From positions 62,001 to 126,000 of the forward strand of contig CAVQDH010000013.1 of assembly GCA_963711215.1 (NCBI GenBank): 64,000 bases of DNA. Reading direction: 5' to 3'. The position numbers and the translations under genes were made by a program. The DNA comes from WHUA01 sp963711215 (GTDB taxonomy: Bacteria; Pseudomonadota; Alphaproteobacteria; UBA8366). Below, piece by piece: positions 17,636 to 27,038 of this stretch. Within the stretch, counting starts at the first letter, position 1. Each line of letters opens with the position of its first letter. The notes beneath the pieces are model-generated. The model was given only the letters and a program-made list of their open reading frames with translations, did no database searches and was not told the DNA's origin.

Positions 17636-19114
17636 ATGAAAATCACCTTCGCGGAACTCGCTTTGCCGAAAGCCGGCGCCATCGTCTTGGGCGTCGGCCA
17701 GGGGAAGAAGCTCGGAACCGTCGCGAAAGACGTCGACAAGGCGAGCGGCGGCGCGATTTCGCGCGCGCTCAAGATCAGCAGTTTCGAAGGCAAGGCGAAA
17801 CAATTGCTCGAGATCGTCGCGCCGGCCAACGTTCCGTTCAGCCGCATCCTGCTTGCCGGAACCGGTGAAAAGCTGAGCGAGCGGGAGCAGGCGGACCTCG
17901 GCGGCCGGGTGCTCGCCCAGCTCAACCGCTCGGGCGAGGAAAAGGCGACCTTCATGGTCGACTTCGGCGGACGGGATATGCCGGGCGTGGCGGCGACCGT
18001 CGCCTTCGGCGCCTCGCTGCGCAGCTACCGCTTTGCGAAATACCGCAGCAAGGAGAAAGAGGAGAACGGCAAGCCGAAGATGGCGGCGCTTACGGTCGCC
18101 GTCAAAGGCGCCGCGGCGGCGCGCCGCGCCTTCGGGCCGCAGGAGAAGGTGGCCGAGGGCGTCACCTTCACGCGCGACCTGGTGTCCGAGCCGCCGAACG
18201 AGCTTTACCCCGCGACCTTCGCCAAGGAAGTGCGGCAGCTCACGAAACTCGGCGTCAAGGTCGAGGTGCTCGGCGAGAAGCAGATGGAAAAGCTCGGCAT
18301 GAAGGCGCTGCTCGGCGTCGGCCAGGGCTCGGCGCGTGAAAGCCAGGTCGTCGTCATGCAATGGAACGGCGCGGCGCAGTCCAAGCAGCCGATCGCCTTC
18401 ATCGGCAAGGGCGTCACCTTCGACACGGGCGGTATCTCGCTCAAGCCGGCGGCGGGCATGGGCGACATGAAATGGGACATGGGCGGGGCGGGCGCGGTGT
18501 CCGGCCTGATGAAGGCGGTCGCCGGGCGCAAGGCGAAGGCGAACGTCGTCGGCCTGCTGGGCCTGGTCGAGAATATGCCGGACGGCAACGCGCAGCGGCC
18601 GGGCGACATCGTGACCGCCATGTCGGGCAAGACCATCGAGATCCTGAACACCGACGCGGAAGGCCGGCTCGTCCTCGCCGACGTGCTATGGTACTGCCAG
18701 AAGCGCTTCAAGCCTGCCTTCATGGTCGATCTGGCGACGCTGACCGGCGCGATCATCACCAGCCTCGGGCATGAATACGCCGGGCTATTCAGCAACGACG
18801 AGACGCTGTGCAAGAACCTCATCGCGGCGGGCGAGGCGACCGGCGAAAAGCTCTGGCGCATGCCGCTCGCCGAGGCCTACGACAAGATGATCGACAGCGA
18901 TATCGCCGACGTGAAGAACATCGGCGGCCGCGACGCGGGATCGATCACCGCGGCGCAGTTCCTCCAGCGCTTCACCAATGACCTGCCCTGGGCGCATCTC
19001 GATATTGCCGGCATGGCCTGGTCGACCAAGGATACCGACACCGTGCCGAAGGGCGGCACCGGCTACGGCGTCCGTCTGCTCGACCGGCTCGTGCGGGACT
19101 ATTACGAGCGCTGA
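17636..19114 (+). CDS. pepA: Leucyl aminopeptidase (M17)
   Basis: M17 aminopeptidases remove N-terminal residues with a two-metal site. The 492-residue product has an N-terminal macro-like domain and the peptidase domain with G-K-G-V-T-F-D-T-G-G-I-S-L-K-P (about 258-272) and the family signature N-T-D-A-E-G-R-L (about 337-344). Cytosolic, no signal peptide. Divergent from lptF and followed by holC, as in many proteobacteria. Confidence 0.95.
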   Translation: MKITFAELALPKAGAIVLGVGQGKKLGTVAKDVDKASGGAISRALKISSFEGKAKQLLEIVAPANVPFSRILLAGTGEKLSEREQADLGGRVLAQLNRSGEEKATFMVDFGGRDMPGVAATVAFGASLRSYRFAKYRSKEKEENGKPKMAALTVAVKGAAAARRAFGPQEKVAEGVTFTRDLVSEPPNELYPATFAKEVRQLTKLGVKVEVLGEKQMEKLGMKALLGVGQGSARESQVVVMQWNGAAQSKQPIAFIGKGVTFDTGGISLKPAAGMGDMKWDMGGAGAVSGLMKAVAGRKAKANVVGLLGLVENMPDGNAQRPGDIVTAMSGKTIEILNTDAEGRLVLADVLWYCQKRFKPAFMVDLATLTGAIITSLGHEYAGLFSNDETLCKNLIAAGEATGEKLWRMPLAEAYDKMIDSDIADVKNIGGRDAGSITAAQFLQRFTNDLPWAHLDIAGMAWSTKDTDTVPKGGTGYGVRLLDRLVRDYYER

Positions 19115-19133
19115 GGCCGGCGGGGCGGGCGCC

Positions 19134-19595
19134 ATGACCGAGGTCCGCTTCTATCACCTGCAGCGCATGCCGCTGGAGCGCGCCTTGCCCCTGCTGCTGG
19201 AAAGGACGCTGGAGCGGGGCTGGCGCGCCGTCGTCAAGGCCGATTCGGGGGAACGGGTCCAGGCGCTCAACGGCCAGCTCTGGACCTACGGCAAGGACAG
19301 CTTCCTGCCGCACGGGACGGAGCGGGAAGGCGACGCGGCGCTGCAGCCGATCTGGCTGACCGATCGGGACGAGAACCCCAACGGCGCGCATGTCCTGTTC
19401 CTCGTCGACGGGGCGGACAGCGAGCGGCTGGCCGATTTCGAGCTTTGCTGCGACATGTTCGACGGGCGGGACGACGCGGCCGTCGCCGGCGCGCGGGCGC
19501 GCTGGGCCGCCTGCAAGAAGACCGGCCACAAGCTGACCTATTGGCAGCAGGACGAGGCGGGGCGCTGGCAGATGAAAGCGGAAGAGAACGCCTGA
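19134..19595 (+). CDS. holC: DNA polymerase III chi subunit
   Basis: Chi links the clamp loader to single-strand binding protein. The 153-residue product starts with V-R-F-Y-H-L and has V-L-F-L-V-D-G and the F-D-G-R-D-D/A-R-x-R-W segment typical of HolC. It follows pepA after 19 bases, a conserved order. Its end is convergent with the ABC-F gene. Confidence 0.88.
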   Translation: MTEVRFYHLQRMPLERALPLLLERTLERGWRAVVKADSGERVQALNGQLWTYGKDSFLPHGTEREGDAALQPIWLTDRDENPNGAHVLFLVDGADSERLADFELCCDMFDGRDDAAVAGARARWAACKKTGHKLTYWQQDEAGRWQMKAEENA

Positions 19596-19596
19596 C

Positions 19597-19634
19597 GCGC
19601 CCGACGAGGCGCCGGGTCAGGACTCGTCGGGCGC
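19597..19634. terminator. Bidirectional hairpin between holC and the ABC-F gene
   Basis: Two perfect 12-base arms, GCGCCCGACGAG (19597-19608) and its complement (19623-19634), are separated by 14 bases. The right arm lies in the last codons of the ABC-F gene. The convergent setting suits a shared terminator; there is no long T-run. Confidence 0.5.
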
Positions 19635-21506
19635 GGCGGACTCAAGCAGTTCGTGAACGCTCAGCCAGCGTTCCTCGGTCTCCGCGATGTTTCGCTCGAC
19701 GTCGGATTTTTCGCGGTTGAACGCGGTCACCTTTTCCGGCGAATCCTTGTACAGCGCCGGGTCCGCCAGCGCCGCCTCGATCGCCGTCCGCCGCGCCGCC
19801 AGCCGCTCCAGCTCCCGCTCGGCGTCGCGGACCGCCTTCCGTAGATGGGCGACCGCGGCGCGGGATTCGGCGCGCTGGCGCCGCTCGTCGCGGCGGGACG
19901 GGCGCTTGTCCTCGCCGTTCGCCCCCGTCGATGGCGCGGCTGTCGCCGGTGCGAACAGGCCGGCCCGGTAGCTCTCGATATCCCCGTCGAAGGCCGTGCA
20001 GGTGCCGTCCGCGACGCGCCACAGACGATCGACGGCGAGCGACAGCATGTGATGGTCGTGGGTCACCAGGATGACCGCGCCATTGAAATCGTTAAGGGCG
20101 CGCAGCAGGGCTTCGCGGGCTTCCAGGTCGAGATGGTTGGTCGGCTCGTCGAGCAGCAGAAGCTGCGGCGCGCCGCAGCAGATATCGGCGAGGACGAGGC
20201 GCGCCCGCTCGCCGCCGGACAGGCTGCCGATCGCCTGGTTCGCCCGCTGCTGGGAAAAGCCGAAACGGCCGAGATGGCTGCGCACCGCGCTTTCCTGGCG
20301 GTCCGGCAGCTTGCGGGCGATATGCTGAAAGGGGCTTTCAGCCGTGTCGAGCTGATCCAGCTGGTCCTGGGCGAAGTAGCCGGTCCGCAGCTTCGGCGAC
20401 CGGGTGACCGAGCCGGCCGTCGCTTGCAGCTGGTTGGCAAGAAGCCGCAGGAAGGTGCTCTTGCCGTTGCCGTTCTGGCCGAGCAGCCCGATCCGGTCTT
20501 CCATGTCGATCCGGAGGCTGAGCCGGCTCAGCACGGGCTTGTCGAGGGCATAGCCGACGCTGACCCGGTCGAGGCTGAGCAGCGGCGGCGGCAGCACTGC
20601 GGCGGCGGGGAAGTCGAAGGTGATCCCCGCCTCGCTGTCCACGGTGACGATCGGCTCCATCCGCTCCAGCATCTTGATCCGGCTCTGCGCCTGCTTCGCC
20701 TTGGTGGCCTTGGCGCGGAAGCGGTCGATGAAGCTTTGGATATGCTGGCGCTCGCGTTCCTGCCGCCGCTGCAGGTCCTGCAAATGGGAGAGGCGCTCCC
20801 GCCGCGTCCGCTCGAAGCGGTCGTAGCCGCCCGGATAGAGCGTCAGCTTGCCTGCTTCGAGATGCAGGATGCCGTCGACCGCCCGGTTGAGCAGCGCGCG
20901 GTCGTGGCTGACCATCAGGAAGGTATGCGGGTAGGCGGCGAGGAAGCCCTCGAGCCACAGCGCGGCTTCCAGGTCCAGGTGGTTGGTCGGCTCGTCCAGC
21001 AGCAGCAGGTCGGGCGCCGAGAACAGCGCCGCGGCGAGCGACACGCGCATCCGCCAGCCGCCGGAAAGCGCGCCCACGGCGCCGCCCTGGGCCGTCTCGT
21101 CGAAGCCCAGGCCGGCGAGGATCTTGGCGGCGCGCGCGGGCGCGGCGTGGGCGTCGATCTCCTCCAGGCGGGCGTGGATCTCCGCGATCCGGTGCCCTTG
21201 ATCGGCGGTAGCGGCTTCCGCGAGAAGCGCGCTGCGCTCGCTATCCGCCGCCAGCACGACCTCGATCACCGAGACATCGCCGCGCGGAGCGAATTGCGCA
21301 ACCTGGCCGACGCGGGTACGCTTGCTGAGCGCTATCGCGCCGCCATCCGGCTGGGTCTCGCCGGCGATGAGGCGGAGCAGCGTGGACTTGCCGGCGCCAT
21401 TGCGGCCGACGATGCCGATGTGCCGCTTCGACCCGATCTGGGCCGCGGCCTCATCGAACAGGACGCGGCCGCCGATGCGGTATGTCAACTCGTTGATGCT
21501 GAGCAT
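19617..21506 (-). CDS. ABC-F family ATPase
   Basis: ABC-F proteins are soluble tandem ATPases that act on ribosomes. The 629-residue product has Walker A motifs G-R-N-G-A-G-K-S-T (about 34-42) and G-Q-N-G-N-G-K-S-T (about 340), signatures L-S-G-G-W-R-M-R-V and L-S-G-G-E-R-A-R-L, two D-E-P-T-N-H-L-D Walker B ends and a linker rich in R and K. The C-terminal 90 residues look like a coiled coil, as in the Uup/YheS groups. It has no membrane segments. Divergent from ndk. Confidence 0.9.
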   Translation of the reverse strand: MLSINELTYRIGGRVLFDEAAAQIGSKRHIGIVGRNGAGKSTLLRLIAGETQPDGGAIALSKRTRVGQVAQFAPRGDVSVIEVVLAADSERSALLAEAATADQGHRIAEIHARLEEIDAHAAPARAAKILAGLGFDETAQGGAVGALSGGWRMRVSLAAALFSAPDLLLLDEPTNHLDLEAALWLEGFLAAYPHTFLMVSHDRALLNRAVDGILHLEAGKLTLYPGGYDRFERTRRERLSHLQDLQRRQERERQHIQSFIDRFRAKATKAKQAQSRIKMLERMEPIVTVDSEAGITFDFPAAAVLPPPLLSLDRVSVGYALDKPVLSRLSLRIDMEDRIGLLGQNGNGKSTFLRLLANQLQATAGSVTRSPKLRTGYFAQDQLDQLDTAESPFQHIARKLPDRQESAVRSHLGRFGFSQQRANQAIGSLSGGERARLVLADICCGAPQLLLLDEPTNHLDLEAREALLRALNDFNGAVILVTHDHHMLSLAVDRLWRVADGTCTAFDGDIESYRAGLFAPATAAPSTGANGEDKRPSRRDERRQRAESRAAVAHLRKAVRDAERELERLAARRTAIEAALADPALYKDSPEKVTAFNREKSDVERNIAETEERWLSVHELLESAAPDES

Positions 21507-21653
21507 TCGCGGCCAGATAGCACGTCGAGGGGGTTAACTGGAAGTCGCGGAAGTACTACGAAATCTCTTATGCGGCGCTTGCCGATCGGGAACCGGGCGT
21601 CTATAACCCGGCGCCTGATTTAAGCCCAGAACAAAGATGAAGGACGGTTCCAT

Positions 21654-22076
21654 ATGGCTGTCGAGCGGACATTGTCCATCCTGAAACCGGACGCGACGCG
21701 GCGGAATTTGACCGGGAAGATCAATGCCCGGTTCGAAGAGGCCGGATTGAAGATCGTCGCGCAGAAGCGGATCTGGATGACCCGTAAGCAGGCAGAAGGC
21801 TTCTATGCGGTGCACAAGGACCGCGCGTTCTTCGGCGATCTGTGCGAGTTCATGTCCTCGGGGCCGGTTGTCGTGCAGGTCCTGGACGGCGAGAACGCCA
21901 TCGCGCGCAACCGCGAGATCATGGGCGCCACCAATCCGACCAATGCCGCCGCGGGCACCATCCGCAAGGATTATGGCGAATCCATCGAGGCGAACTCGGT
22001 CCACGGCTCCGACGGCCCGGAGACGGCCGCCACCGAGATCGCTTATTTCTTCAGCAAGCTGGAAATCATCCCCTAA
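21654..22076 (+). CDS. ndk: Nucleoside diphosphate kinase
   Basis: Ndk balances nucleoside triphosphates through a phosphohistidine. The 140-residue protein starts V-E-R-T-L-S-I-L-K-P-D and has the active-site N-S-V-H-G-S-D motif near residue 117. An AGGA site precedes ATG 21654. Confidence 0.97.
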   Translation: MAVERTLSILKPDATRRNLTGKINARFEEAGLKIVAQKRIWMTRKQAEGFYAVHKDRAFFGDLCEFMSSGPVVVQVLDGENAIARNREIMGATNPTNAAAGTIRKDYGESIEANSVHGSDGPETAATEIAYFFSKLEIIP

Positions 22077-22141
22077 AAGCCGCTCTGGTTGCGCAGCTCA
22101 AGGGCGGGCAGGTCGCCGGCCGGCAGGCGAGGCCGTGTCCG

Positions 22142-22279
22142 CTACCGGAGTAGCGTGAAGGCGAGAACGGCCAGCAGCAGGGCGACGAAGATGGACAAGG
22201 TGGTGAACATCTTCACCACGCGACTCCATGTATCGAGGTTCTCCCGCGGTGCGCTGAGATACTCCATCGGTGGTTCCAT
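22142..22279 (-). CDS. Small single-span protein resembling aa3 cytochrome c oxidase subunit IV
   Basis: A 45-residue frame from ATG 22279, with GGGAAAGA upstream, gives a short soluble start, the segment D-T-W-S-R-V-V-K-M-F, and one membrane span (about 26-44) ending in R. The T-W-x-x-x-x-K then hydrophobic helix plan is that of the tiny bacterial aa3-type cytochrome c oxidase subunit IV family. No oxidase genes are near, so the assignment is tentative. It is convergent with ndk. Confidence 0.5.
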   Translation of the reverse strand: MEPPMEYLSAPRENLDTWSRVVKMFTTLSIFVALLLAVLAFTLLR

Positions 22280-22357
22280 GACGCGTCTTTCCCGATTTAT
22301 GCGTTCGACGGCTTTAGGTATCGCGGTTCGTGCGTAATCGCAAGCCCCCGCGCGCGG

Positions 22358-23021
22358 TCAGGCGGGCGCCGGGTTGATGAGGGAATTGGCCGTCGGCGCG
22401 CCGTCCTTCAGGACGGCTTTTTCGCCTTCGACCGCCGCCCGTCCTTCGGCGACAAGGCGCAGGGCCAGCGGATAAATGACATGCTCGGATTCGAGTATCC
22501 GCGCGGCGAGCCGTTCCGCGTCGTCGTCCGGCAGCACGGGGACCGCCGCCTGCACGATGATCGGCCCGTCATCCATCGCCGGACGGACGAAATGGACCGT
22601 GCAGCCGGTGATCGTGACGCCTGCGTCGATGGCGCGCTGGTGGGTATCCAGTCCCTTGAAGGCGGGCAGCAGGGACGGGATGGATGTTGATCAGGCGGTT
22701 GCGCCAGTGCTCGACGAATTCCTCGGACAGGATGCGCATGAACCCGGCGAGGCAGACGAACTCGACGCCGGACTCGCGCAGCGCGCTGTCGATGACCGCG
22801 TCGAAATGCTCGCGCGTCGGATAGGCCTTGTGATCGATGAAAGCGGTGGGGATGCCCGCGTCCGTTGCGCGCTTCAGGCCATAGGCGTCGGCCACGTTCG
22901 AGACGACCAGGACGATCTGTGCGGGAAAATCATTGTCGGCGCAGGCGTCGATAAGCGCCTGCAGGTTGGTGCCGCGCCCGGAAATCAGCACGCCGACCTT
23001 CAATTTCTCCTTTTCCATCAC
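22358..23021 (-). CDS. purN: Phosphoribosylglycinamide formyltransferase PurN (frameshifted as read)
   Basis: PurN transfers formyl from 10-formyl-THF to GAR in purine synthesis. The N-terminal frame has V-L-I-S-G-R-G-T-N-L-Q and L-A-G-F-M-R-I-L, and reaches I-N-I-H-P. One extra G near 22673 then breaks the frame. Removing it restores H-P-S-L-L-P-A-F-K-G-L and the rest of the enzyme (M-D-D-G-P-I-I-x-Q), total about 220 residues. ATG 23018 is an equally possible start. Its start overlaps the purM stop by four bases. Confidence 0.88.
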
Positions 23022-24061
23022 ATACCGCCGACGAATTCGACCGCTTGCCCGGCCCGTGGCACGATCGCGCCGATGCGATAGACGGTTTCGCCGCCTTGCT
23101 CAAGCGCCTTCGTGACCGCGTCGACCCGCGATCCGGCAACCACCAGCGCCATGCCGATGCCGCAGTTGAAGGTGCGCAGCAGCTCCGCGTCGCCGATGCC
23201 GCCTTGCTCGGCCAGCCAGCGAAAGACCGCCGGGACCGGCCAGCTTCCGCGGTCGATCCGGGCGGCAAGGCCGTCCGGCAGCACGCGCGGCAGGTTTTCC
23301 GGCAGGCCGCCGCCGGTGATGTGGGCGAGCGCCCGCACGCCGTCCGGCCCGCCCGCGCGGATCGCGGCGAGACAGCTCCGGACGTAGATTCGCGTCGGCG
23401 CGAGCAGGACCTCGGCAAGCGCCCGGTCCGGCGCGAAGGGCGCGGGGTCGTTGAAATCCGCGCCGCTGACATCCACCACGCGGCGGGCCAGCGAATAGCC
23501 GTTGGAGTGCAGCCCGGTGGAGGCCAGGCCCAGGATCTGGTCGCCGGCCTGAACGGTCTCCCCGGTCAGCGCCTGGCCCCGCTCGACGGCGCCGACGGCA
23601 AAGCCCGCGAGGTCGTAGTCGCCGCCGCCGTACATCCCCGGCATCTCCGCGGTCTCGCCGCCGATCAGCGCGCAGCCGGCCTGGCGGCAGCCTTCGGCGA
23701 TACCGCCGACGACCGTCGCGGCGGTATCCGTATCGAGCTTCCCGGTGGCGAAATAGTCGAGGAAGAAAAGCGGCTCGGCGCCTTGCACGACGATGTCGTT
23801 GACGCACATCGCGACCAGATCGATTCCGACCGTGGCATGGCGGCCCGTCGCGATCGCGACCTTCAGCTTGGTGCCGACGCCGTCGGTCGAGGCGACGAGG
23901 ACGGGGTCCTTGAATCCGGCCGCGCGCGGGTCGAAGAATCCGCCGAATCCACCGAGCAGCGCATCGGCGCCCGGGCGCGCGGTGGATCGGGCCAGCGGCT
24001 TGATCGCGTCCACGAGGCGGTCGCCCGCGTCGATGTCGACCCCGGCATCGCGGTAAGTCAG
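23018..24061 (-). CDS. purM: Phosphoribosylformylglycinamidine cyclo-ligase
   Basis: PurM makes aminoimidazole ribonucleotide, the step two after PurN. The protein has the G-V-G-T-K metal/ATP loop near residue 65, D-L-V-A-M-C-V-N-D, G-G-E-T-A-E-M-P-G and H-I-T-G-G-G-L-P-E-N. The family N-terminus T-Y-R-D-A-G-V-D-I-D-A-G is encoded upstream of the first ATG/GTG, so I start at CTG 24061 (347 residues). An upstream start hidden by another single-base error is an alternative. It is divergent from the DUF2066 gene. Confidence 0.9.
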   Translation of the reverse strand: MTYRDAGVDIDAGDRLVDAIKPLARSTARPGADALLGGFGGFFDPRAAGFKDPVLVASTDGVGTKLKVAIATGRHATVGIDLVAMCVNDIVVQGAEPLFFLDYFATGKLDTDTAATVVGGIAEGCRQAGCALIGGETAEMPGMYGGGDYDLAGFAVGAVERGQALTGETVQAGDQILGLASTGLHSNGYSLARRVVDVSGADFNDPAPFAPDRALAEVLLAPTRIYVRSCLAAIRAGGPDGVRALAHITGGGLPENLPRVLPDGLAARIDRGSWPVPAVFRWLAEQGGIGDAELLRTFNCGIGMALVVAGSRVDAVTKALEQGGETVYRIGAIVPRAGQAVEFVGGM

Positions 24062-24153
24062 CCCTTGTTTCGTGGGGTTGCGAGCTATGGCATCCTCGCC
24101 GCTGAGACGGTATAAACGGTGCGCCGAACATACTGCATCCGGGGATTTTTGTA

Positions 24154-25266
24154 ATGCTCCAATTGAGCAGGGGCGGACGCCTCGGGATCGCTTTCTTGCT
24201 CCTGGTTATTTCCGGGGCGCCGGCGGTCGCGCAGGCGGCTGACATCTACACCATCGCCGACGTCCAGGTGGACGAGCACGCGAACGACGAGGTGGCGGCC
24301 AAGGCGACGGGCATCGCCAAGGCCCAGCGCGACGCGCTGCGCACCTTGCTCGAGCGCATGACCTTGCGCGCCGACCAACCCCGCCTGCCTGCGGTGACCG
24401 ACGATCTCGTGTCACGGACCCTGCGGGATTTCGCCGTCTCGTCGGAAAAGTTCGGCGGTGGCCGTTACCTGGCGACCCTGTCGGTGCGGTTCAATCCCGA
24501 CCAGGTGCGGAGCGTGCTGCGCGATGCCGGCATTCCGTTCGCCGAGGCTCTGAGCCGCCCCGACGTGTTGCTGCCGGTCTATCAGGACGCCGGCTCCACG
24601 CTTCTGTGGGACGAGCCTAATCCGTGGTTCGACGCCTGGCTGCGGCACGATCCGCCGACCGGGCTGGTGCCGCTGATCCTGCCGCAGCGCGACCTTGCCG
24701 ATATCGGCGAGATCAGCGCCGATCAGGCGGTCACCGGCGACTCGGCGCGCCTGCAGGCCATCGCCACGAAATACAAGGCATACGGCGTCGTCGTGGCGCT
24801 GGCGCAGATGCATGTCGATCCGGTCACCAACGTGCCGTCGCTCGACGTGACGATGACGACCTACCAGCCGGGTGAACAGGCGCGCGTCATGACGCGCACA
24901 TTCCAGGCCAGCGAAGGGATGGATCTCGACAGCCTGTTCGATTCGACGGCGGACGCGCTGGTTGTCGATCTTGAGGAGGCCTGGAAACGCGATAACCTGG
25001 AAAAGGCCGGGTCGCAGCAGCAGATCCGCGTCCTGGTTCCGGTCTCGCGCCTGGGCGACTGGCTCGACGTCAAGCGCAAGATGTCATCCGTCCCTTCGGT
25101 GAAGGCGCTGAGCGTCGCCCGTTTGTCCGTTCACGAGGCGGAAGTGGATCTGACTTTTCTCGGCGAGCCCGAACAGCTGCGCCGCGCGCTTGCGATGAAG
25201 GATCTCGACATGAGCTACGCGGACGACAAGAACGCCTGGATCGTGCGGCCGAAATCCGCCGAGTGA
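24154..25266 (+). CDS. DUF2066 domain-containing exported protein
   Basis: The 370-residue protein has a signal peptide (hydrophobic 10-24, A-Q-A-A-D boundary) and then the DUF2066 pattern V-Q-V-D-E-H-A-N-D and A-K-A-Q-R-D-A-L-R-T-L-L-E-R. Function unknown; the family is found again and again in the purM-DUF2066-pgsA-like-PerM-hda order, as here. Probably periplasmic. Confidence 0.8.
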   Translation: MLQLSRGGRLGIAFLLLVISGAPAVAQAADIYTIADVQVDEHANDEVAAKATGIAKAQRDALRTLLERMTLRADQPRLPAVTDDLVSRTLRDFAVSSEKFGGGRYLATLSVRFNPDQVRSVLRDAGIPFAEALSRPDVLLPVYQDAGSTLLWDEPNPWFDAWLRHDPPTGLVPLILPQRDLADIGEISADQAVTGDSARLQAIATKYKAYGVVVALAQMHVDPVTNVPSLDVTMTTYQPGEQARVMTRTFQASEGMDLDSLFDSTADALVVDLEEAWKRDNLEKAGSQQQIRVLVPVSRLGDWLDVKRKMSSVPSVKALSVARLSVHEAEVDLTFLGEPEQLRRALAMKDLDMSYADDKNAWIVRPKSAE

Positions 25267-25281
25267 TCACGCAGCGACGCC

Positions 25282-25919
25282 GTGGACAGCGATCACCATA
25301 ACCCGGGCCCTGGTCTTATCGTCAGTGCTTTGCCCAATGCCATTACGGTCGGGCGTCTGCTTGCCGTGCCGGTGATGGTCTGGCTCATCGTGTCGGACCG
25401 CATGGCCGCGGCGTTCTGGCTCTTCGTCGCCGCCGGCATATCGGACGGCGATCGACGGGTTCATCGCCAAGAAATTTAAGGCGGAAAGTCAGCTTGGGAG
25501 CTATCTGGATCCGCTCGCCGACAAGGTGATGCTGGTCTGCATCTACGTCACCCTCGGCCTTGAAGGACTGCTGTCGAGCTGGCTGGTGATCCTGGTGGTG
25601 TTCCGCGACGCGCTGATTATCGGCGGCGCACTGCTGTCGCAGTTGCTGGATCACGCGCTCCGGGTCAAGCCGCTTTACATCAGCAAGGTGAACACGGTGG
25701 CCCAGATCATCCTGGCCGCGGTCGTGCTGGCGCAGCTCGGCGCGGATTTCCCGCGTTTTCCGCTGGTCGGTACCCTGGAGGTCATCGTCGGGCTGACCAC
25801 GGCATCCTCCGGCGCGATCTATCTCGTGCGATGGCTGGCGGGCAGCAGCAGCAATCTTCGAAGAGCCGGGGCCCTTCGGCGATCCGGCGCGGCAAGCGGA
25901 AGCGCAACCACACCGATGA
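25282..25919 (+). CDS. CDP-alcohol phosphatidyltransferase family protein (twice frameshifted as read)
   Basis: This membrane enzyme belongs to the PgsA/CLS family, which joins a CDP-linked lipid and an alcohol. The start M-D-S-D-H-H gives P-N-A-I-T-V-G-R-L, then one extra G near 25449 breaks the frame. Removing it restores the catalytic pattern with D-A-I-D-G-F-I-A-K, then L-G-S-Y-L-D-P-L-A-D-K, i.e. DxxDGxxAK...GxxxDPxxDK. A second extra base near 25840-25850 would give a stop at 25917-25919 and a 211-residue protein. Without it the frame falsely runs into hda. It could be phosphatidylglycerophosphate synthase or cardiolipin synthase. Confidence 0.75.
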
Positions 25920-25934
25920 GGAGCGGAAACGGGC

Positions 25935-27038
25935 ATGACCATCCGCGCGCAGGTTATCGCCTGGTGCCTCCTGCTTGGCGTTTTCATCATCATGCTGGCT
26001 TTTCTGCGCGACGTGCTGTTTCCCTTCGTCGCCGGCTTCGCGATCGCGTATTTCCTCGATCCCGTGTGCGATCGGCTCGAGCGCGCCGGCATGTCGCGTA
26101 CCTGGGCGACGGTCCTGGTGACGGGGCTGTTTTTCGTCCTGTTCATCCTGCTGCTGGCGCTGCTGGCGCCGCTCCTCTACGGGCAGATCATCCAGTTCCT
26201 GAACAATCTGCCGCGCTACGTGTCGGCGATCGAATCGAAGGCCGCGCCGCTGATGGACGCCGCGCGCGGCTATCTCTCCTCCGAGGAGGGCGCGTTGAAG
26301 GTCAAGGCCTTCGTCGAGGCCCATTTCGGCGACGTCGCGAAGATCACCGTCGCCTTCCTCGGCAAGTTCGTGGGCGGGCTGCAGGTCACGTTCAACATCG
26401 TCTCGCTGTTCGTCGTCACCCCGGTCGTCGCCTTCTACCTGCTGCGCGATTGGGACCGGATCGTCGCCCGGGTCGATTCCTGGCTGCCGCGCGCGCATGT
26501 GGAGACGATCCGCGCGCAGGCCCGGCTCGTCGACGAGACGCTGGCCGGATTTATGCGCGGGCAGTTCACCGTGTGCCTATTGCTCGGCCTGTTCTACGGC
26601 ATCGGCCTGTCGCTCGTCGGGCTCGACTTCGGGCTGGTCGTCGGGCTGGGTACGGGCCTGATGTCCTTCATTCCCTATTTCGGCATGCTGGTCGGCTTCG
26701 TCGTCGGCATGGCGCTCGCGGTCGCGCAGTTCGATTCGTGGACCCATATCGCGATGGTCGCGGCCGTCTTCGCGGCGGGACAGTTCATCGAAGGCAACTT
26801 TCTGACGCCCAAGCTGGTGGGGGATCGCGTCAATCTGCATGCGGTCTGGATCATGTTCGCGCTGTTGTCCGGCGGTGCGCTGTTCGGCTTCGTCGGCGTG
26901 CTGCTGGCGGTGCCGATGGCCGCTGTCATCGGCGTGCTGGTGCGGTTCACGCTCGAGCAATACCGGCAGAGCGCGCTCTACCTCGGCGCGGCGCAGCCGG
27001 CGCCGCGGCAGCGGCCGACCGGGGACCCGGGGCCATGA
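25935..27038 (+). CDS. AI-2E/PerM family transporter
   Basis: The 367-residue protein has about seven to eight membrane spans: two at the N-terminus (about 5-50), one near 60-85, and a C-terminal bundle from about 150. It also has the family segments P-V-V-A-F-Y-L-L-R-D-W-D and I-E-G-N-F-L-T-P-K-L-V-G. Substrates across this family vary (AI-2 export, Na+/H+ exchange, unknown). Its stop overlaps the hda start (ATGA), a conserved coupling. Confidence 0.87.
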   Translation: MTIRAQVIAWCLLLGVFIIMLAFLRDVLFPFVAGFAIAYFLDPVCDRLERAGMSRTWATVLVTGLFFVLFILLLALLAPLLYGQIIQFLNNLPRYVSAIESKAAPLMDAARGYLSSEEGALKVKAFVEAHFGDVAKITVAFLGKFVGGLQVTFNIVSLFVVTPVVAFYLLRDWDRIVARVDSWLPRAHVETIRAQARLVDETLAGFMRGQFTVCLLLGLFYGIGLSLVGLDFGLVVGLGTGLMSFIPYFGMLVGFVVGMALAVAQFDSWTHIAMVAAVFAAGQFIEGNFLTPKLVGDRVNLHAVWIMFALLSGGALFGFVGVLLAVPMAAVIGVLVRFTLEQYRQSALYLGAAQPAPRQRPTGDPGP

